DNA of 64,000 nucleotides from NCBI GenBank assembly GCA_930367205.1, contig OV884013.1:87607333-87671332 (forward strand), read 5' to 3'. Source of the stretch: Acanthosoma haemorrhoidale (taxonomy: Eukaryota > Arthropoda > Insecta > Hemiptera > Acanthosomatidae). Position 1 is the first letter of the stretch, and each line of letters begins with the position of its first letter. Both the position numbers and the translations under genes were made by a program. Positions 12,895-26,499 of the stretch are shown here, piece after piece. The notes under the pieces are model-generated. The model was not told the origin of the DNA and ran no database searches. It saw nothing but the letters and a program-made list of their open reading frames with translations.

Positions 12895-13056
12895 GAAATC
12901 AGTTTGTAACCGTATTTTTTATGGAAAAAATGCGCAGAGACGAAACAATTGGCTAGAGAGAGGGCTAGTAGATATACAAATTGCCACAGAGAGCTGGGTA
13001 ATAACAAAAAAGTTGCAGAAATGTGAATGTTTTTCATATCGACTAAAAAATTAAAT
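12895..13056. repeat. Dispersed repeat, copy 1 (pair with 15868-15998)
   Basis: It aligns by eye with 15868-15998. Both have ATCAGTTTGTAA, then a T-rich block, then AGAGAGGGC-AGTA, ending in a shared GACTAAAAAA. Similarity is partial, so the pair is old. No function is apparent. Confidence 0.5.
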
Positions 13057-14600
13057 CTTTAAAATATAATTCTGCCAACTTATGGTTGCATACTTTCCGA
13101 AATAACAGCAGAGTATATACTCGTATATACACCAACTCATTTGCTGGGAAGTAGTGCTCCAATGAAAACCCTCTATAACGTCAAGGAGAGGGTTGGTGTG
13201 ATCGCTTAAACCTTTTAATGTTAAATAGAACTTAATGGCCTATTCATCATTTTAAAATAAAATTTTCATTTAGCAGGACTTTGTATTGTGGTTTTAGGTG
13301 ACACCTCTAGTCCCCTCTCTAATGACTTGGACTTTTCAATAGACATAACTCGTGTGTAAATATAAGTAAACTAACATAAGTTTATACATTGGGAAAAATG
13401 CAATTAATGATATTGAACATTTTTTTTTTTTGTAGCTGCCTAATATCCAACTATAATATTTATTGGGGATTAGTGAATCCACGAACTAAAAAGTGATCGC
13501 TGATCGCCCATAATTGTGTCAAGGATCACATTTGATTTTTTTTCTTTGTTAAGCTAAATATCACGCGTATTCGTGAAACACTGGCTCAGTCAACGTTTAA
13601 AGTTCATACAACACCAGGGCATTGAGATATTTAATTTGAGCTTTCGATCTCTCTCTCCCGTTCTCTCTAAATTAGCATTTTTATTAGGTCTTGAAGATTT
13701 GTCTAAAGCAAAAAACGTTTCGCGCGCGTGCTTGAAATGTTTTCATATTGCGTCCTGTCGAAAAGGTCCGCCGATGCCGAATACCGTTATAGTGGAATAG
13801 ACTGGACGGCCGGGTCCCAGACGCTAATGACTGGTGGCAAAGAGACACAGATCCCGGACTACCTGTGGGTGGCCCACCTATAAAAAAAACCCGATGCAGC
13901 TTTAATAAATCGCGCAGCCGTACTACCTGGTCCACGCGGCCTCCCCCATGAGGAGGCGTTATAAGCATTAGTATGTGTCAATCTCGGTTCTGTGTCGGGC
14001 ATTATCCGCAGCCAATCCTCGCCATTCTCTCTACACTGTTAAATATAAGTGTTGTTTTTTTTAATTTATTATCTACTAGAGCTTTTTTCGTGGACAAAAA
14101 ATGAACATTTATATGCAAAAAGGGAGACTCGTCTCTGATTTTTATGGCTTTGTTACGAGACAGCTCATTTTCATAAGTGTGTAATCTGCAGGCAGTTATG
14201 GATGATAGTAACTATAAAAACTATTGAAGTTTCAATCAAACGAATATTTTGTTTTCGTTGTTATTGCTGAGTCCAAAGGGAGAGGATCTACTTTCAAACC
14301 GGTACGGAGCAGTTATAAAAAAAAACAACTTTTTAACAAATTTTAAGTTCTGGTTATTAACCAATAGTGGAGGGCCTATTGAAGAGGGTAACACAAATAA
14401 TGTCTAGTGATATTTTGAAAAAAATTTTTAATACGTTTAAACATATATTGAGGTGTTCAATCATCATCTCATTATGGAAATATATTATGATGAAACAAGA
14501 ATAAGGAATAAGGATCAAAGGATAGTGAAACTTCGGTTAAAGAGCGACCCTTTTTCATGGCACTACCTGTATAATCAATTCTACTCCTGAAAATTTTTGA
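13057..14600. other. Mostly AT-rich; GC-rich island at 13800-13975
   Basis: The island at 13800-13975 (ending near GCCTCCCCCATGAGGAGG) differs sharply in composition from its surroundings and could be a fragment of a transposon untranslated region or a SINE. I found no second copy of it in the window and no conserved protein motif. Confidence 0.35.
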
Positions 14601-14601
14601 A

Positions 14602-14690
14602 TTTTACCCAGAGCCAAAGAAGAGCAATAAAACGATTTGCTAGAAGCGATGGAAAGTTGTTAAATGAGGACCGGTGGCAATTTACAAGAT
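14602..14690. repeat. Short dispersed repeat, copy 1 (pair with 15009-15092)
   Basis: The shared core is ACCCAG-GCCAAAG, then AATAAAAC-ATTTGCTAGAAGC, GATG-AAAGTTGTTA and CCGGT-GC-TTT. The two copies lie about 407 bp apart in the same orientation. The intervening sequence is not repeated. Confidence 0.65.
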
Positions 14691-15008
14691 CTCCTTCCAG
14701 AGGTCCATTTCACAGTACACAGATGTATAGGTATTGAATATGGATTATTCAAACAGTAAGTCTCCAGGTATATAAATTATTATTAGTTATTTAAAATTAG
14801 ATTTGATCCAATCATGTAGCCTCAGCCTGAGTTCTAGATCAGCGAATATCCCTTTCGTTAAATCCCCAAAAGCGTTTTGTTGCAGAAAATGGCTTACCAA
14901 ACAGGGGTTATTTCATTAGATAAATGCTTTTAAAATTACTTTAGAACGTGTTATTATATTTGTTTATTATATTATATTATTATATTTGTTATTATAACGT
15001 TTTATATA

Positions 15009-15092
15009 TTTTACCCAGGGCCAAAGTAATAAAACAATTTGCTAGAAGCGATGAAAAGTTGTTAGTTTAGGCCCGGTAGCGTTTTACTACAA
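15009..15092. repeat. Short dispersed repeat, copy 2
   Basis: Same sequence family and orientation as 14602-14690. It differs by scattered substitutions and a small deletion after GCCAAAG. Confidence 0.65.
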
Positions 15093-15867
15093 ATACCACA
15101 AGATACTCCTTAGTAGAAATACTCCTCCTAAAGTTAAGATTAAGTTAAGGGACTGAGACTCAATCTCTATTTTTCAATAAATTAAAAAAAATACAATTCG
15201 GTTCACAATTGTAAAAGGTTTTGTAGATAAATCATTCAGTTAGTTGTAGGATTATTTGTTCCGGTATTCCAACATATAAATAAACAATTTTAGTTCTAAT
15301 TATTGATTGTAACAATGCTTCATGTAAAGTAATAAACAACGGTAAACTGGGAAGGCTGGTGATTCTTGAATAAACTAGTATTATCTAATGCACTGGATAC
15401 CCTAATGTCCTGATTAGTAATTTTCCCATGGCAATAAGTACGTTTGGATTGACAAATAAGAACCGTATTCAATTATACCCTAAAAGAAAGAAGTATGAAT
15501 GAACAGATGTCCTATAATGATGGTTCCTTACCCCTAATATTTCTTCCAAATCATGAGAAAAAGGGGCCCCCGGATGAAGGAGATCCAACCCTTGCCGTAA
15601 TGAATACACAAGGAGGTGGGTGGGTCCAACAAAAACATCCCCTAAGAGTGTTTTAAACCCCTACTTAGGGATGACAAAAAGTACCTGCTTTAGTGCAGTA
15701 AAGGATATGTAAACATCTTTATTTATGATGTGGGCATTGTAACCCAGTTAATTGAGTGTAATTTATATAGATTTCAATTTGAATAATATTTTCTATGTTT
15801 GTGTCGAGCTGAGAAAACAGAAAAATGTTTTCATTGCAGAACTTGGTCCGAGGCGGAGTGGTCATAT

Positions 15868-15998
15868 CAGTTTGTAAGCCTATTTCTTATGAGAAACTTG
15901 AGAGAGGGCCAGTATCTACATTAGCAAATGGTCACGAAGAGCCGTGCCAAAAACAAGTGGCAAAAAAGTGAAGTTTTTTGATGTGACTAAAAAAGTAT
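15868..15998. repeat. Dispersed repeat, copy 2 (pair with 12895-13056)
   Basis: Diverged partner of 12895-13056 in the same orientation. Both halves share the AGAGAGGGC block and a GACTAAAAAA end. Confidence 0.5.
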
Positions 15999-16164
15999 AG
16001 CATCGACCAGCACAGGTATGCACAAACTTAAGCTGGAAACTGAACCTTCGAAAAGTGTTCAATTTCGTTCGGGTTCAAATTTGTTATATGCCTATTTCTA
16101 TCGCGAAATAAGCTAGAATTTTGAATGTATATATGAATTTATTTATATTTATATGCTTCTATAA

Positions 16165-16260
16165 TATGTGTGATAAAATTACAATCTGCCTTATTGGGCA
16201 ATAAGCAATTGTGATAAAAGTTCTCATTAATGCCATATTTTCACTTGTTCACTCATTCTT
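16165..16260 (-). mobile_element. Jockey-family 3' UTR end, short fragment
   Basis: The plus-strand text ATTACAATCTGCC, then TTATTGGGCAATAAGCAATTG, then TGATAAA matches the ends at 29718 and 62318. Those lie beside reverse transcriptase remains or carry the full UTR, so this piece is a 5'-truncated copy of the same family on the minus strand. Confidence 0.7.
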
Positions 16261-19200
16261 AAAATAAATATATTGTAAGGAAAAACAGCGTATATTCTTT
16301 GCCTTTGGGGGTCTAAGAGAAGTAAAAGATTTTTTGTATCTATAAACCCCTCTTTCATTGTGTGGACGTTGGTATGAGTGTGAACTGTACGTATTGTGTG
16401 AGTGGAATTGTGTATTAGGTATGAATGAGCCTAAATTTTACAAAAAAAGAATTTTCAAAAGAAAACACGCCTCTAAATGATAAAAGGATGCACGACTACA
16501 CTACTACTACATTGGCCCTTGGAAAGAACAGAGAGAAGAGTCGAAATTTCTTGTTTATTTTCTTATTTATTTGTTACTCCTGTATATATTTCTTAGCATG
16601 GTAAATAACCTATGCAAATAAAATCTATTTTTTATAAATATAATTTGTAATACCAATATATCACTGAATGTTCCTCTTCTGCAAGACAGTAAATCAATAA
16701 GGTAGGCCATTTAAAATACATATATGTAAAGAATCATTTATTGAGTGACAACAATGCCATTTTACATTATTTATTTGTCTGTCCTGTTTAGATGTCTATT
16801 TCACATTCCGATACAAAGGGCCTGTCGTTCCAAAGCGTTGTGTATTATAGATTATAGATACTTGAGATTAAAAAGGCATTCTTGCCTGGGAGAACAGATT
16901 TTCGTGATAGTCCCTAAGAGTGGAAATTAGCATAATTTTAGTGTGCATTATTCCTGACAATTCCCAATCAACTGTACAATTTTATCGTCATCCCTTCAAT
17001 GCTATTGTTATGGAAAGACTTTTTCAGTAGTATAGTAAATACGCAACATATTTAGTCAGTGAAGTAACTATCATTGGCGAACCTGCGAAAGAATATGACA
17101 CACTCGAAGATTATAAGTTGCGATTGGCTATGGAAAAAAAACAACAACTAAAACTCATAGCTAAATTAACGGAAAGAGACGAAAAGAATCATCTTGCCTT
17201 ATGGAATGTTCAATTGAAGTATGTAATAATTTCCTCAGATTTTAAAGATGCTTTTAAGGAGAGTTTAGAAGAGTTAGAATTGAAAGGGGTTTACTTGCAT
17301 TGTTAGTATACAATGGAGTGAGCTTAGTGGAATTCGCACAGAAAAAATTGAATAAATTAGTAACAGAAAGGATCCAAAAAGAGACTGATGGGAATAAGTG
17401 GGGAAATACCTAATCATAGAATTGGCTTTGAAGAGTACGATCGTATTGGCACTAGCAATAGAACCCCGGCCACTGTGATGAGCGTGAATGAGGGTAAGAA
17501 CTTCAATTTTTCTACGCGCTTCAAAAATATTTTAATAATCCTAGAATTGCAATTAATGTTTTTCAAGTTAATTAATACTGGATTAGGATAGAGTGATAAT
17601 ATAGAATTATTAGAGATACATCACAGGTTTATTGTTTACTTTTATCTGTCCTAGCTTTATTGGGCTCCGGGCTTAGATTGTTAATCACGACGTCAGAGAT
17701 GGGAGGAGGCATAGTCAATGTTGGGCGATTGTTCCGTAATGGAATTACAAAGCTTCTGTCTTGTGTTCAAGGAGTGCCTGAATAAAGTGGCTCGTAAATA
17801 TATATTACAGATGACAAACTTAGTAACAGACAATGCTGGGCCTAGTGGTGTAAAACATAGTTCTAAAACCATATAAAAAACTGTTTAATGGAAAAGTGTT
17901 ATTTATCGTTAGTTTCCATTAAGGTCAGAAAAAAGAGAGCGTATAATGGGCATCCATCATATCTGGGGTGACATTTTCGCCTAAATTAAATAAAAAACAA
18001 ACGACATAATAATGTAATCAACATAATTAATCATGATAATAAGTATACAGTTTAACAAAAATACGTGCTGCCCCGACGTATACATTACTCTTGATCAGTA
18101 GAAAAACAGTTAACAAATGATAGAAATATTGACAAACATACTTCTGTAATAAAAACAAAAATGTAAACACGCTTACGTTTTATCATTATGTGTACAATCT
18201 GCTTAAATCAATTTATTTATTTATGGTAACAGTCAATTACCACTGTTGATTTTGATTGGGTTCGAAAAGGTGGCAAATGTTGTAGGCATAAATAATATGT
18301 ATAAATAGAAACATAACGTTTATCATTCTTAACTCATTGACTTATTTATAGATGAGTAGCATTGCCTAATTTCAGCTTCTTTAACTGACGGTGAAGAATA
18401 AGAAGATGTATAAAAAATGTTATGTTGCTTTTTAATCAAACATTTCAAAATGTTTACTTTACAAACAAATGTATAAAGATATGATCTTTGTTATATGTTT
18501 TGTGTTGGTAGGATTGAGAAATACTGCAGTTTGAAATAACCGTCACCTCAGGTCGGAGAACTAAACAGAAACACGCAAGTATCGAGATACAGAAGGCCAC
18601 GAGCCATGAGCCGTCAAAAGCCATAACACACGAACGGCTCCGACAGCAACAGATGGGGCAGGTGCCGTGTCGTGCTCCATCGCGTTTCCCCCACTTTCTC
18701 TCTCTCTCCCTACTTCCCGGCGCACTAATACAAATAGATTATGTATGCATTCCTCTCATACTTGGTATCGCCTTGGAGGCATCTCTTCCTTTAGCCCCTC
18801 CGATCTAGGGATTATGTTTAATCCACCGTTGCGGCTGAACTAGCCCCGGTTCTAGGCTACTTCTGTAGATCTATTCAGACCAATCTTCGCAACCCGATAT
18901 GGTCCTTTTTAGGTTTCATAGAAAGTGAAATTGAATCTTGAGCCACCAAAAATGTATCTTTGCTTAAAATCAATATATTAAATTCAATTACAATATTTAG
19001 AAACTAAATTTCGCATGGTGCTTCGATATTTTCAGTAGCTATACTACATTTTATGCGAAATATAAAGTGGTATAACTTAGTATTTTATTTAATGAATTTA
19101 TGTAATGTAAGTTTTGGAGCACATTATTTACTGAGAATACACCACATTTCGGGTCTTTTTGGGAATAGAGACCCAACTGATATCTAGCATTGTTTTGGTT

Positions 19201-20134
19201 ATTTTGCCACCTTTGAGCTTGCCTGCAATGTTTTTATCTATATTTATGTTTACTTTGACTCGTCTTGGTGAACCTTGGTACCTGATAATATTTCAGTTTA
19301 GTTTTTCGATCCTGAAGGGAAACATTATGCCGTTATTTGATGTAGCTGCTGAAGTAGATACGAAGGAAAAAGCGGGTTTGTTTCTTCAATCTAAGGGGGT
19401 ATAGAATAGTGAAAAAATGTGTTCTAATGGCCATCAAATGAAATGGTATGTAGGCAAAAAGGATAGATGGAGATGCAACGAGAGAGGCTGCAAAGAAACC
19501 TTTGGATTGAGAAAAAATATATACTGTGAGTCATTCTCAAAATTTCGTAGATCCCTCCACAGGTAGTCATACACAACAATCGTTATGGGCACAAACAAAG
19601 GCAAGCAACAAAAAAGAACATAGTACACAAGTACAAGAAGAAGTTTGATAGACTCAGGTTTGTGTGAATTTTTATGGCGCAACAGAAATAGCACTAATAA
19701 TTTGTTCAATAAATTAATGAATGTAAAATTTTGGCCACCAGAATAACTATGTTCAAACACTAAAAAATGTTTTACTAAACACTTTCCCCGAACCCTCTCA
19801 TTTACAGATAATAGACTAGAGAAATGATTAAAAACAATCAGGGGTCCCTATTTCCAAAAAGACCCCACAATTCTTAGATGCAGTATTTACTTGTGGGTTA
19901 TAACTCAATTTTGTTTTCTTCCAATCACATTAGAACAAAAGAATTACTCTAGGTGCAATATTCCAAAAAGATACTTTAGATTACATGTTAGTATTAAAAA
20001 AAATATAAAATTATGGGAGTTTTTTTATATAATCACAAACAAAACATATTACTTTTGTTTTAAAAATTAACCATCAATTTAATCATTGCACTTAAAAATG
20101 TAATTGATGTCTGTTGAAACGCAGTATATATTAT
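16261..20134. other. AT-rich stretch without a supported gene
   Basis: Open frames of 60-108 codons at 16745, 17118, 17388, 19159 (+) and 19434 (-) carry no recognised domain or splice context. A GC-rich island lies at about 18540-18900, with a CTCTCTCT tract near 18700. It has no clear frame and could be regulatory or an old transposon. Confidence 0.4.
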
Positions 20135-20220
20135 ATGAATAAGATCATTTATCGCAATTATACATTGCTCAATCAGGGCAGATTGTAATTTTGTATGAAA
20201 TAAAGATTTAAAAAAAAAAA
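20135..20220 (+). mobile_element. Jockey-family 3' end with poly(A) tail
   Basis: The reverse complement of the family end (GGGCAGATTGTAATTTTGTA) is followed by GAAATAAAG and a run of A at 20211-20220. This shows the true 3' terminus of the family and fixes its orientation. The copy is truncated to less than 100 bp. Confidence 0.75.
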
Positions 20221-21349
20221 CGTGATCTCAGCAACAATTAAAAAAGGTAACTCATAAAAATGCTTGGAAGTTGAATTTTTGCCTTGAATCAACAAGCCGT
20301 GAATATCAGACAGGTAGCAGCTGACACGACAGGTACGGACGAGTTATATCTTGGTTCGTTAGTTAGATTTGTCCGATACTCTCCCGATAACTTTTCCTCC
20401 GTTGGTGTGTAGCTGTTTTAGTGCATTTAAATTTTGAACTCAGTCAGTTTCCGGGCTACTTTTCGCATTTGAAGACGATTGTTGCACATCTTATCTTCAA
20501 ACCATATCAGAGCATAAGTATGTAATGTTTTGTATGTAAGATAAAATAGTAAATTATTAATAGTTATGTTACAGATCATTTGCCATTATTTTTTTTCTAT
20601 ATTTTTACCGATTTTTTTTTACATCCATTATGAATGAAATCGAATGAAACGATATAATGGTAGTAGAAAGGTAAGAAACAATATTAAGAGATAATCTGTT
20701 TTAATTGTTAAACCGTGTTATTCCGCATTTTCAAAAAAAAATGTAAATAAATAGAACACATTCATTGTTGTGAATAAGGTGTGTCGTGTAGGCTTATTGC
20801 ATCTGTTAGATAGACATAAATTAGTTGGACCTGTAACTGAATAATCAAATGACCTGTCAAAAAGGTGCGTCTAATACACAGAAAAATAAGGTACAATATA
20901 TTAAGGTTTAATGAATAAACTGGAACTATGTGAGGTAATTGTTTTGGGTGGTTTTGGGTCAGCAAAAATATCTTTGTGCTTAGCTAGCCCTAAAAGTGAT
21001 AGCAGCATTCTATAATAGTCAACCTAGAACAGAGAAAAGAACATAAGAACAAATTTACCAATTATTAATTGCATAAACGTCATAATGTTTCTTAGGTATT
21101 TGCTATCAAACAACATACCAGTAATAGGGAATAATAGTTCAAAAGAAAAAAAAATCAACTTTTAGTTTTTGCAAACATTAGTTTAAATTACAGCGTTCAC
21201 ACAAATTATTCATATTTGAATAGAAATGTTTTTATTTCCCCTAATTTTATTCTGTAGTGCAGAAAGTTGCCGATCCAATAATGATTGAATTGAATGAGAA
21301 TATATGAATTATACGTTGTCGTATTGATCCTACTATTTTAAATATTTAT
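20221..21349. other. AT-rich stretch without a supported gene
   Basis: Nothing recognisable was seen on either strand. A 67-codon minus frame at 20762-20965 has no domain. Confidence 0.4.
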
Positions 21350-21450
21350 CAGTCAAAGTGGTTGGCTTGAAGCCCTATGTCCGGGGGTTCTACCTTTGAG
21401 CTATGCTGGGGTCCCTGGGTTCTGGCCCCGGCCAAGGGCAAATATTTTTT
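21350..21450 (+). repeat. Possible tRNA-derived SINE
   Basis: A GC-rich island in AT-rich flanks contains a box A-like GTCAAAGTGGTTGG and, about 55 bases later, a box B-like GGGTTCTGGCCCC. These are followed by CGGCCAAGGGCAAATATTTT. The layout fits the head of a tRNA-derived SINE. No second copy was found in this window. Confidence 0.35.
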
Positions 21451-24400
21451 TCGTAGGCTTAAAGTCCTTAAACAATTTTAAGCGAGATTATTTATAGGAC
21501 ATCATAGAAAAATTTTTTTTACTACCTTTTTAAAAAAAAAGTGTCTCCATAGTGTGCAGTACTTTCAAGACCTCATTGATTATTTATTAATAAAATAAAT
21601 TGACCGATTCCAATATATCCAAGAATAGTGTGTTTATATCTTATCTGCAGAACATTAGTAAATTTTTTTTTCTTGACTAACTTTAGTACCTAGAAAAGCT
21701 TTACGAATGAACTACCTACCAGTTTCAAATGTCTCCTCAATATTTTTTTTTTCAAAATAATAAAAATGAAATTTAACTATCAAAAATTTGAGAATGATAT
21801 GTCAACATTTTGTTGATTAATCATCCTAAGAGAAATAATAATAAACAAATGCACAATAAAGTGGTGTGAATTTGATGAGATAACTAAAGAGAAACTATGG
21901 AAAAAAAAGATGTGAACGTACTCTCGAGAAAATATCAGGTAAGCTAAAACTCACAAGAAGTAAGTTGCTCTCAAAATATAACTAAGGATGGCTGGTTTCG
22001 AAATGAGGAGCTCCTTGCCGTTCCGGCCATCCTGGTTCCAAGAAGTTGATGCTGACTCATATTTAATATATAAAAAAAAGCTGTTTGTTATTTTTTTCTT
22101 CACATACATACATGCAATACATTTTTTTATATTTACTTAATTAAGAGTATTGCTATTATGTATATTAATTTATTATTTATTATTGTGCATCGTTATGATA
22201 AATATAATTTTAAAAAAATGTGAGAGCTGAACGAACATACACATTGGTCGTTCATTTATGGCGTTATAAGAATTTATGATTGTATGATCGATCATTAGGG
22301 GACCGAAAAATTATGGCTCGAGTTAATTTGTCAGTGACTAATTTGTTTTTAAATATCTATCACAAATTTATAGATATATACATGTCTTTATTGAAAACTT
22401 TCCGTTCTTGATGCATATAAATAAATCTAATACTAATTGATCCCTGGATAAATAAACGTCCATTTTTTTAAAATGTTTACTGATTTAAATTATTAGATTG
22501 ACTATGAACTAAATTCTAGCTATACAATATACAAACTAAATTAAGAAATTGGAAAGTGGAAAAATAATATACAAAAAAACATATAGATAGACTCGCAGGG
22601 AAAAGCCTATTAAATGACGGGAAAAACCTATTAAATGACGGAAAAACCTCATTTTTTTTTTAACCATTCGGCCACTTAATATAGCTTCTATAGAAAAACT
22701 GTCTTATGCAATCAAAAAATAAATATGAAAATACAATGTTATACTCTGAATGCATTATACACGATTGCAATAAATACATACTACGCTGTTAGCTTTGTTG
22801 GCTATAAATGTTGGACAATCTCTTTATTTTGCCATCTTTTACCAGTCCTTTAACATGGGGAAACATTCATGACTTTAAACCTTAAATAAATTCTGTGATG
22901 GTACTTCTTAAAGTTAGACCGACTTTCTAGGTTCACTTTTGTTTGTTTTCCCATACCAGTTACTCTGCGTTTGAACAAAAACATCTTTCGAGATATTGCA
23001 TAAATTTAAGTTTGATTGAATAATTTAAAATGACAGCTATTTAAAACAGATAGACATAAAGATTAATTTCAACCCCCCTCCCTCTTTGTACCTAAAGCTG
23101 CATTCGGGCGAGCTTGACAATTACAAAAAGGTCTTATTTTATGAAGCATTTCCTATTTATTACCGCTTTTTTATTTCAAGGCTGACCTTAAGCATGAATT
23201 TAGCTAATACTAACCTAAAACTAAGTAACTAACTTAACCTTGTTTTCACGGACAGCCTGTTGCCATCGATACGGGAATGGGGGTGAGGTCATAGTTACGC
23301 TGGGTCTGTCAGGTGCCGCAACGAGTCGAAAATCTTAATGTCTCCGATGGATGAACTCACCCACCGACGGTCCACCAAGCGATAGTGATTTAATAAATAT
23401 GATTTATACACAAAACAGCAGCAAATTTATACACAGAATTAAAGAAATATCTTATAAGCCGTACTAGTTACTTTTTCTTCATATCATGTACCACTCTATT
23501 CTATTATTAAAAATCCAAGACTAACCAACCTTAAGTATTAGTTGTCCAGTACCTTCGTCTGTCTGATGGCTCGAAATGAACTTCAAATATATCGATCATT
23601 TCTTGATGTATTTATGATTGTAATCATACTTTCATCTTCCATGTTCTAATGTTTTTGATATTTTACACGGATTGCTTGATTTTATTCAGGTCACAAAAAC
23701 TCACAAACAAATCTTTGAATGACCACATGATGAGACGTCGTCCGACCATTTTCAAAATCGCTCCAGCCATATTTGCTTATACTGGATTTCCAAAAGACGT
23801 TCAACCGATTCCCATCTGCCATCCATCTGCTCCTAATATTACATAAGTATCAAATTAAATAGCGAATATAGTGTTTTTTTCCACAAAATATTTGTAGGAA
23901 TCATTATAACTTCTCTGATGTACTGATTATATATTTGGGTTATGTAATAAAAAGACTAATTAAAAAAAAATATATATAGATGTAATACGATTAGGTAGAT
24001 ACCAACTCATTTGAGAATTTTCAATGCTTATTTTCAATTATGTTACACGGGTTCAATACATATAGTTGTCAGACGCCAAAATGCCTCTAAAATACAACTA
24101 ATACTTTGTACCTTTAACTAATTTCTAGGGCTCCTTAAAAGTAAATGAATGCCTTTATGTTTCTTCTTCCTTGTTGAAATATAATGCAACACTTTATACT
24201 GAATTATTGTTGCTACTCTAACAATTTTCAGTGTTTCTAACAGTGTTTTCTTTAATTACGTTATAAGTAGAGTCAATGTAAGAGATATCATGTAGTTGGG
24301 AGATGGTAGTACGCCTAGGTGAATTTTCTATCATTCTTAGGAATTTATTCAGTGTTAATCACAGTTTAAGAAAGTTACTCGTTAGAAAATGTAACCCTCT

Positions 24401-26167
24401 TTCTAGCAATGTAAATATAAACCAACTTTCTATGTAACGCATTATTTAGTCATTTCTTACACCTCTTTTCTAACAGATTTAAACCGCGTGATAAACCTAA
24501 GTTTAACAATACTTTCTGGTAATATGAAGAGATTATTGCAAGTGAGACCGGAGCTCAGTCCATTTCGGCATGACCTTACTCTGACGACTTTTCCACACCC
24601 AACAATTACTGAAAGAATTTATATAACCGAAAATACAATGCTATTGATTATCCTCGTTTAAGCTGGCTGTCGAATTTCAATAGAATGAAAAACGAATTGG
24701 GTTCTACACAGGTTTTAAACTAGTTCCAGCGCCTAAAATAAAAACAAGAGTAGAAACAATTATGTTTTTTATTTCATTGAAGTGCTGTTATTTTTTTTTC
24801 TCCATTTCTTTTTATAATTATCCTGCACTTTTTTTTTTTTTTTAATTTTTTTTAAACTTTAATTACTCATGGATTGCCCAAGCGATTCCTGAATAAGAGA
24901 TTATATGAAAGAAAATTAATTTTGTTTATTTCAGGCAAATTACGCACTTGTGTGCTCCCTATTAGGCAAGTGATCTAAACGTTGCCACACCTTTCTAGCA
25001 CTAGATTGAAATTGATGATTTTTTTTTTATAGAGCCACTACGAATTAAAATCTAGCATTACACATCTAGGACCGAATTCCCCTAATTTAAAATTTTTGAT
25101 TATAACAGAACCAAGGGTGTGGATTTATTGTCGAGCTAGTGTGGAGGAATCATCTGCCATATTTCTGTAAGTATTTGTATATGTACGTTCTCTATAGTTA
25201 TCGGACCGACCGCTTTAGTCCAACACCGGTCGGCTTAGCATTTTAACTGTTTTGAGACTCCCTGTCTCTAGCTAAGTAGCAGTGTACTGCCGAAGTAAGT
25301 AAAGAAGTAACATTAAACCCTACCTTCTGTGTTCAGGTAAAATCGAGCAGCCCTATTTAAACTCGGCAGAACATTGATGGGTAGCTCTTTCTTCGAGCAA
25401 TTCGGTTTTTAAAAATAATCACGTCTTTTTGTTTGTCAAACAGGATTCATTTCATAAGTACACTCGTATATATACATATCTTCACTTCTTTAAACGTCAC
25501 TTTAATAGCCAATTTCCCTCTGATTAAGACGTAATTTCGCAGCAAAGTTAAGCACTGCTAAAATAAGCAAATTCACGAAAATTGAGATAACTATCACATT
25601 GACGATTTAGGATAAAGGATACGAGATCGTGCATCGATAATCTTGTATAATTTGGCTATCGAATTTTAGCAAGACCCAGGATTTTTAATGCTAATGCAAT
25701 AGATAATATCTAATATAATTTCAAATAGCTTATATATCGCCTTACGATAAATTTGAAATTGGGCTGTGACGATTATAACTCTCGGTTAAATAGCCAAAGG
25801 GCCCTAATAGCTGTGAGTGGAGGCAGCTGATCCCCGAAGAGAACATAAGGTTGGCGGAGCACGAGCTACTTCCTACCCTTATATTTTTTATGTATCCAAT
25901 TACCTGCCTCCATATCCGCCATCTTCTAGCCCACTTGTTAGCTCTGCCCTTCTGTTCCAATTTATTTATCCTCAGGTCAGGTGTGGCTCCAGTTCATCAA
26001 CATGTAGCGCGGGGGCGTCTCAAGTCTTTCACGCTCCCTTCCTCTCAGCTTGAATGAATGGAATAAAAAATACTTTATTCAGGTACATTGTCTCCAAAGA
26101 ATAACAAAAAGGAATGACTGGCTGAAAAAAAAAATATATATATATGTACCATTACACTGATGTGATT
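21451..26167. other. Long AT-rich stretch without a supported gene
   Basis: A 22-bp sequence (CCTATTAAATGACGG with flanks) is repeated in tandem near 22605-22650. GC-richer patches at 23220-23380 and 25780-26050 hold no domain I recognise. A frame at 23649-23846 (+) is unremarkable. Confidence 0.4.
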
Positions 26168-26437
26168 AGCTACTGTGGAATTTCATAAAATTGGAAGGGA
26201 TGAGTTCAAGAATGTAGGGTATATTAAGATCGTTATGAAGGGTTTTGTTTCTGACGTAATAAGGGGCATTTACTATTGTTCTCAGGACTTTTGATTGAAA
26301 GGATTGGATAAGCTTTATGTTCGACTTTTTTGCTGTCCCCCATAGCTCTATTCCGTATGTCCAGATTGGCTTAGGTATAACTTTGTAGATTAGTATTTTA
26401 TTTTCTATTGAGAGATGGGATGTCCTTTGAAGTAGTA
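26168..26437 (-). pseudogene. Jockey-type non-LTR reverse transcriptase, internal fragment
   Basis: On the minus strand the sequence reads IWTYGIELWGTAKK, then QSFQSKVLRTIVNAPYYV, then a LHNDLNIPYI block. This is the standard run of a Jockey-clade ORF2 after the reverse transcriptase core (W-YG-QLWG, then Q--Q-K-LR-I--APWYV). The same segment, diverged, occurs at 30165-30425. At 26168 the similarity to that copy stops and unrelated sequence follows, so the 3' UTR is missing here. The right limit at 26437 is likewise where the two copies part. Confidence 0.85.
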
Positions 26438-26499
26438 TAAATTATAAATTAAAAAGGATAATAATGGCGAATTATGAATTGTACGCCAATTTAGGAGGT

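Noticed and set aside
19159..19760. Two frames of 81 and 108 codons near 19.2-19.8 kb
   Set aside because: No conserved motif, no splice context, composition as background; lengths not convincing by themselves.
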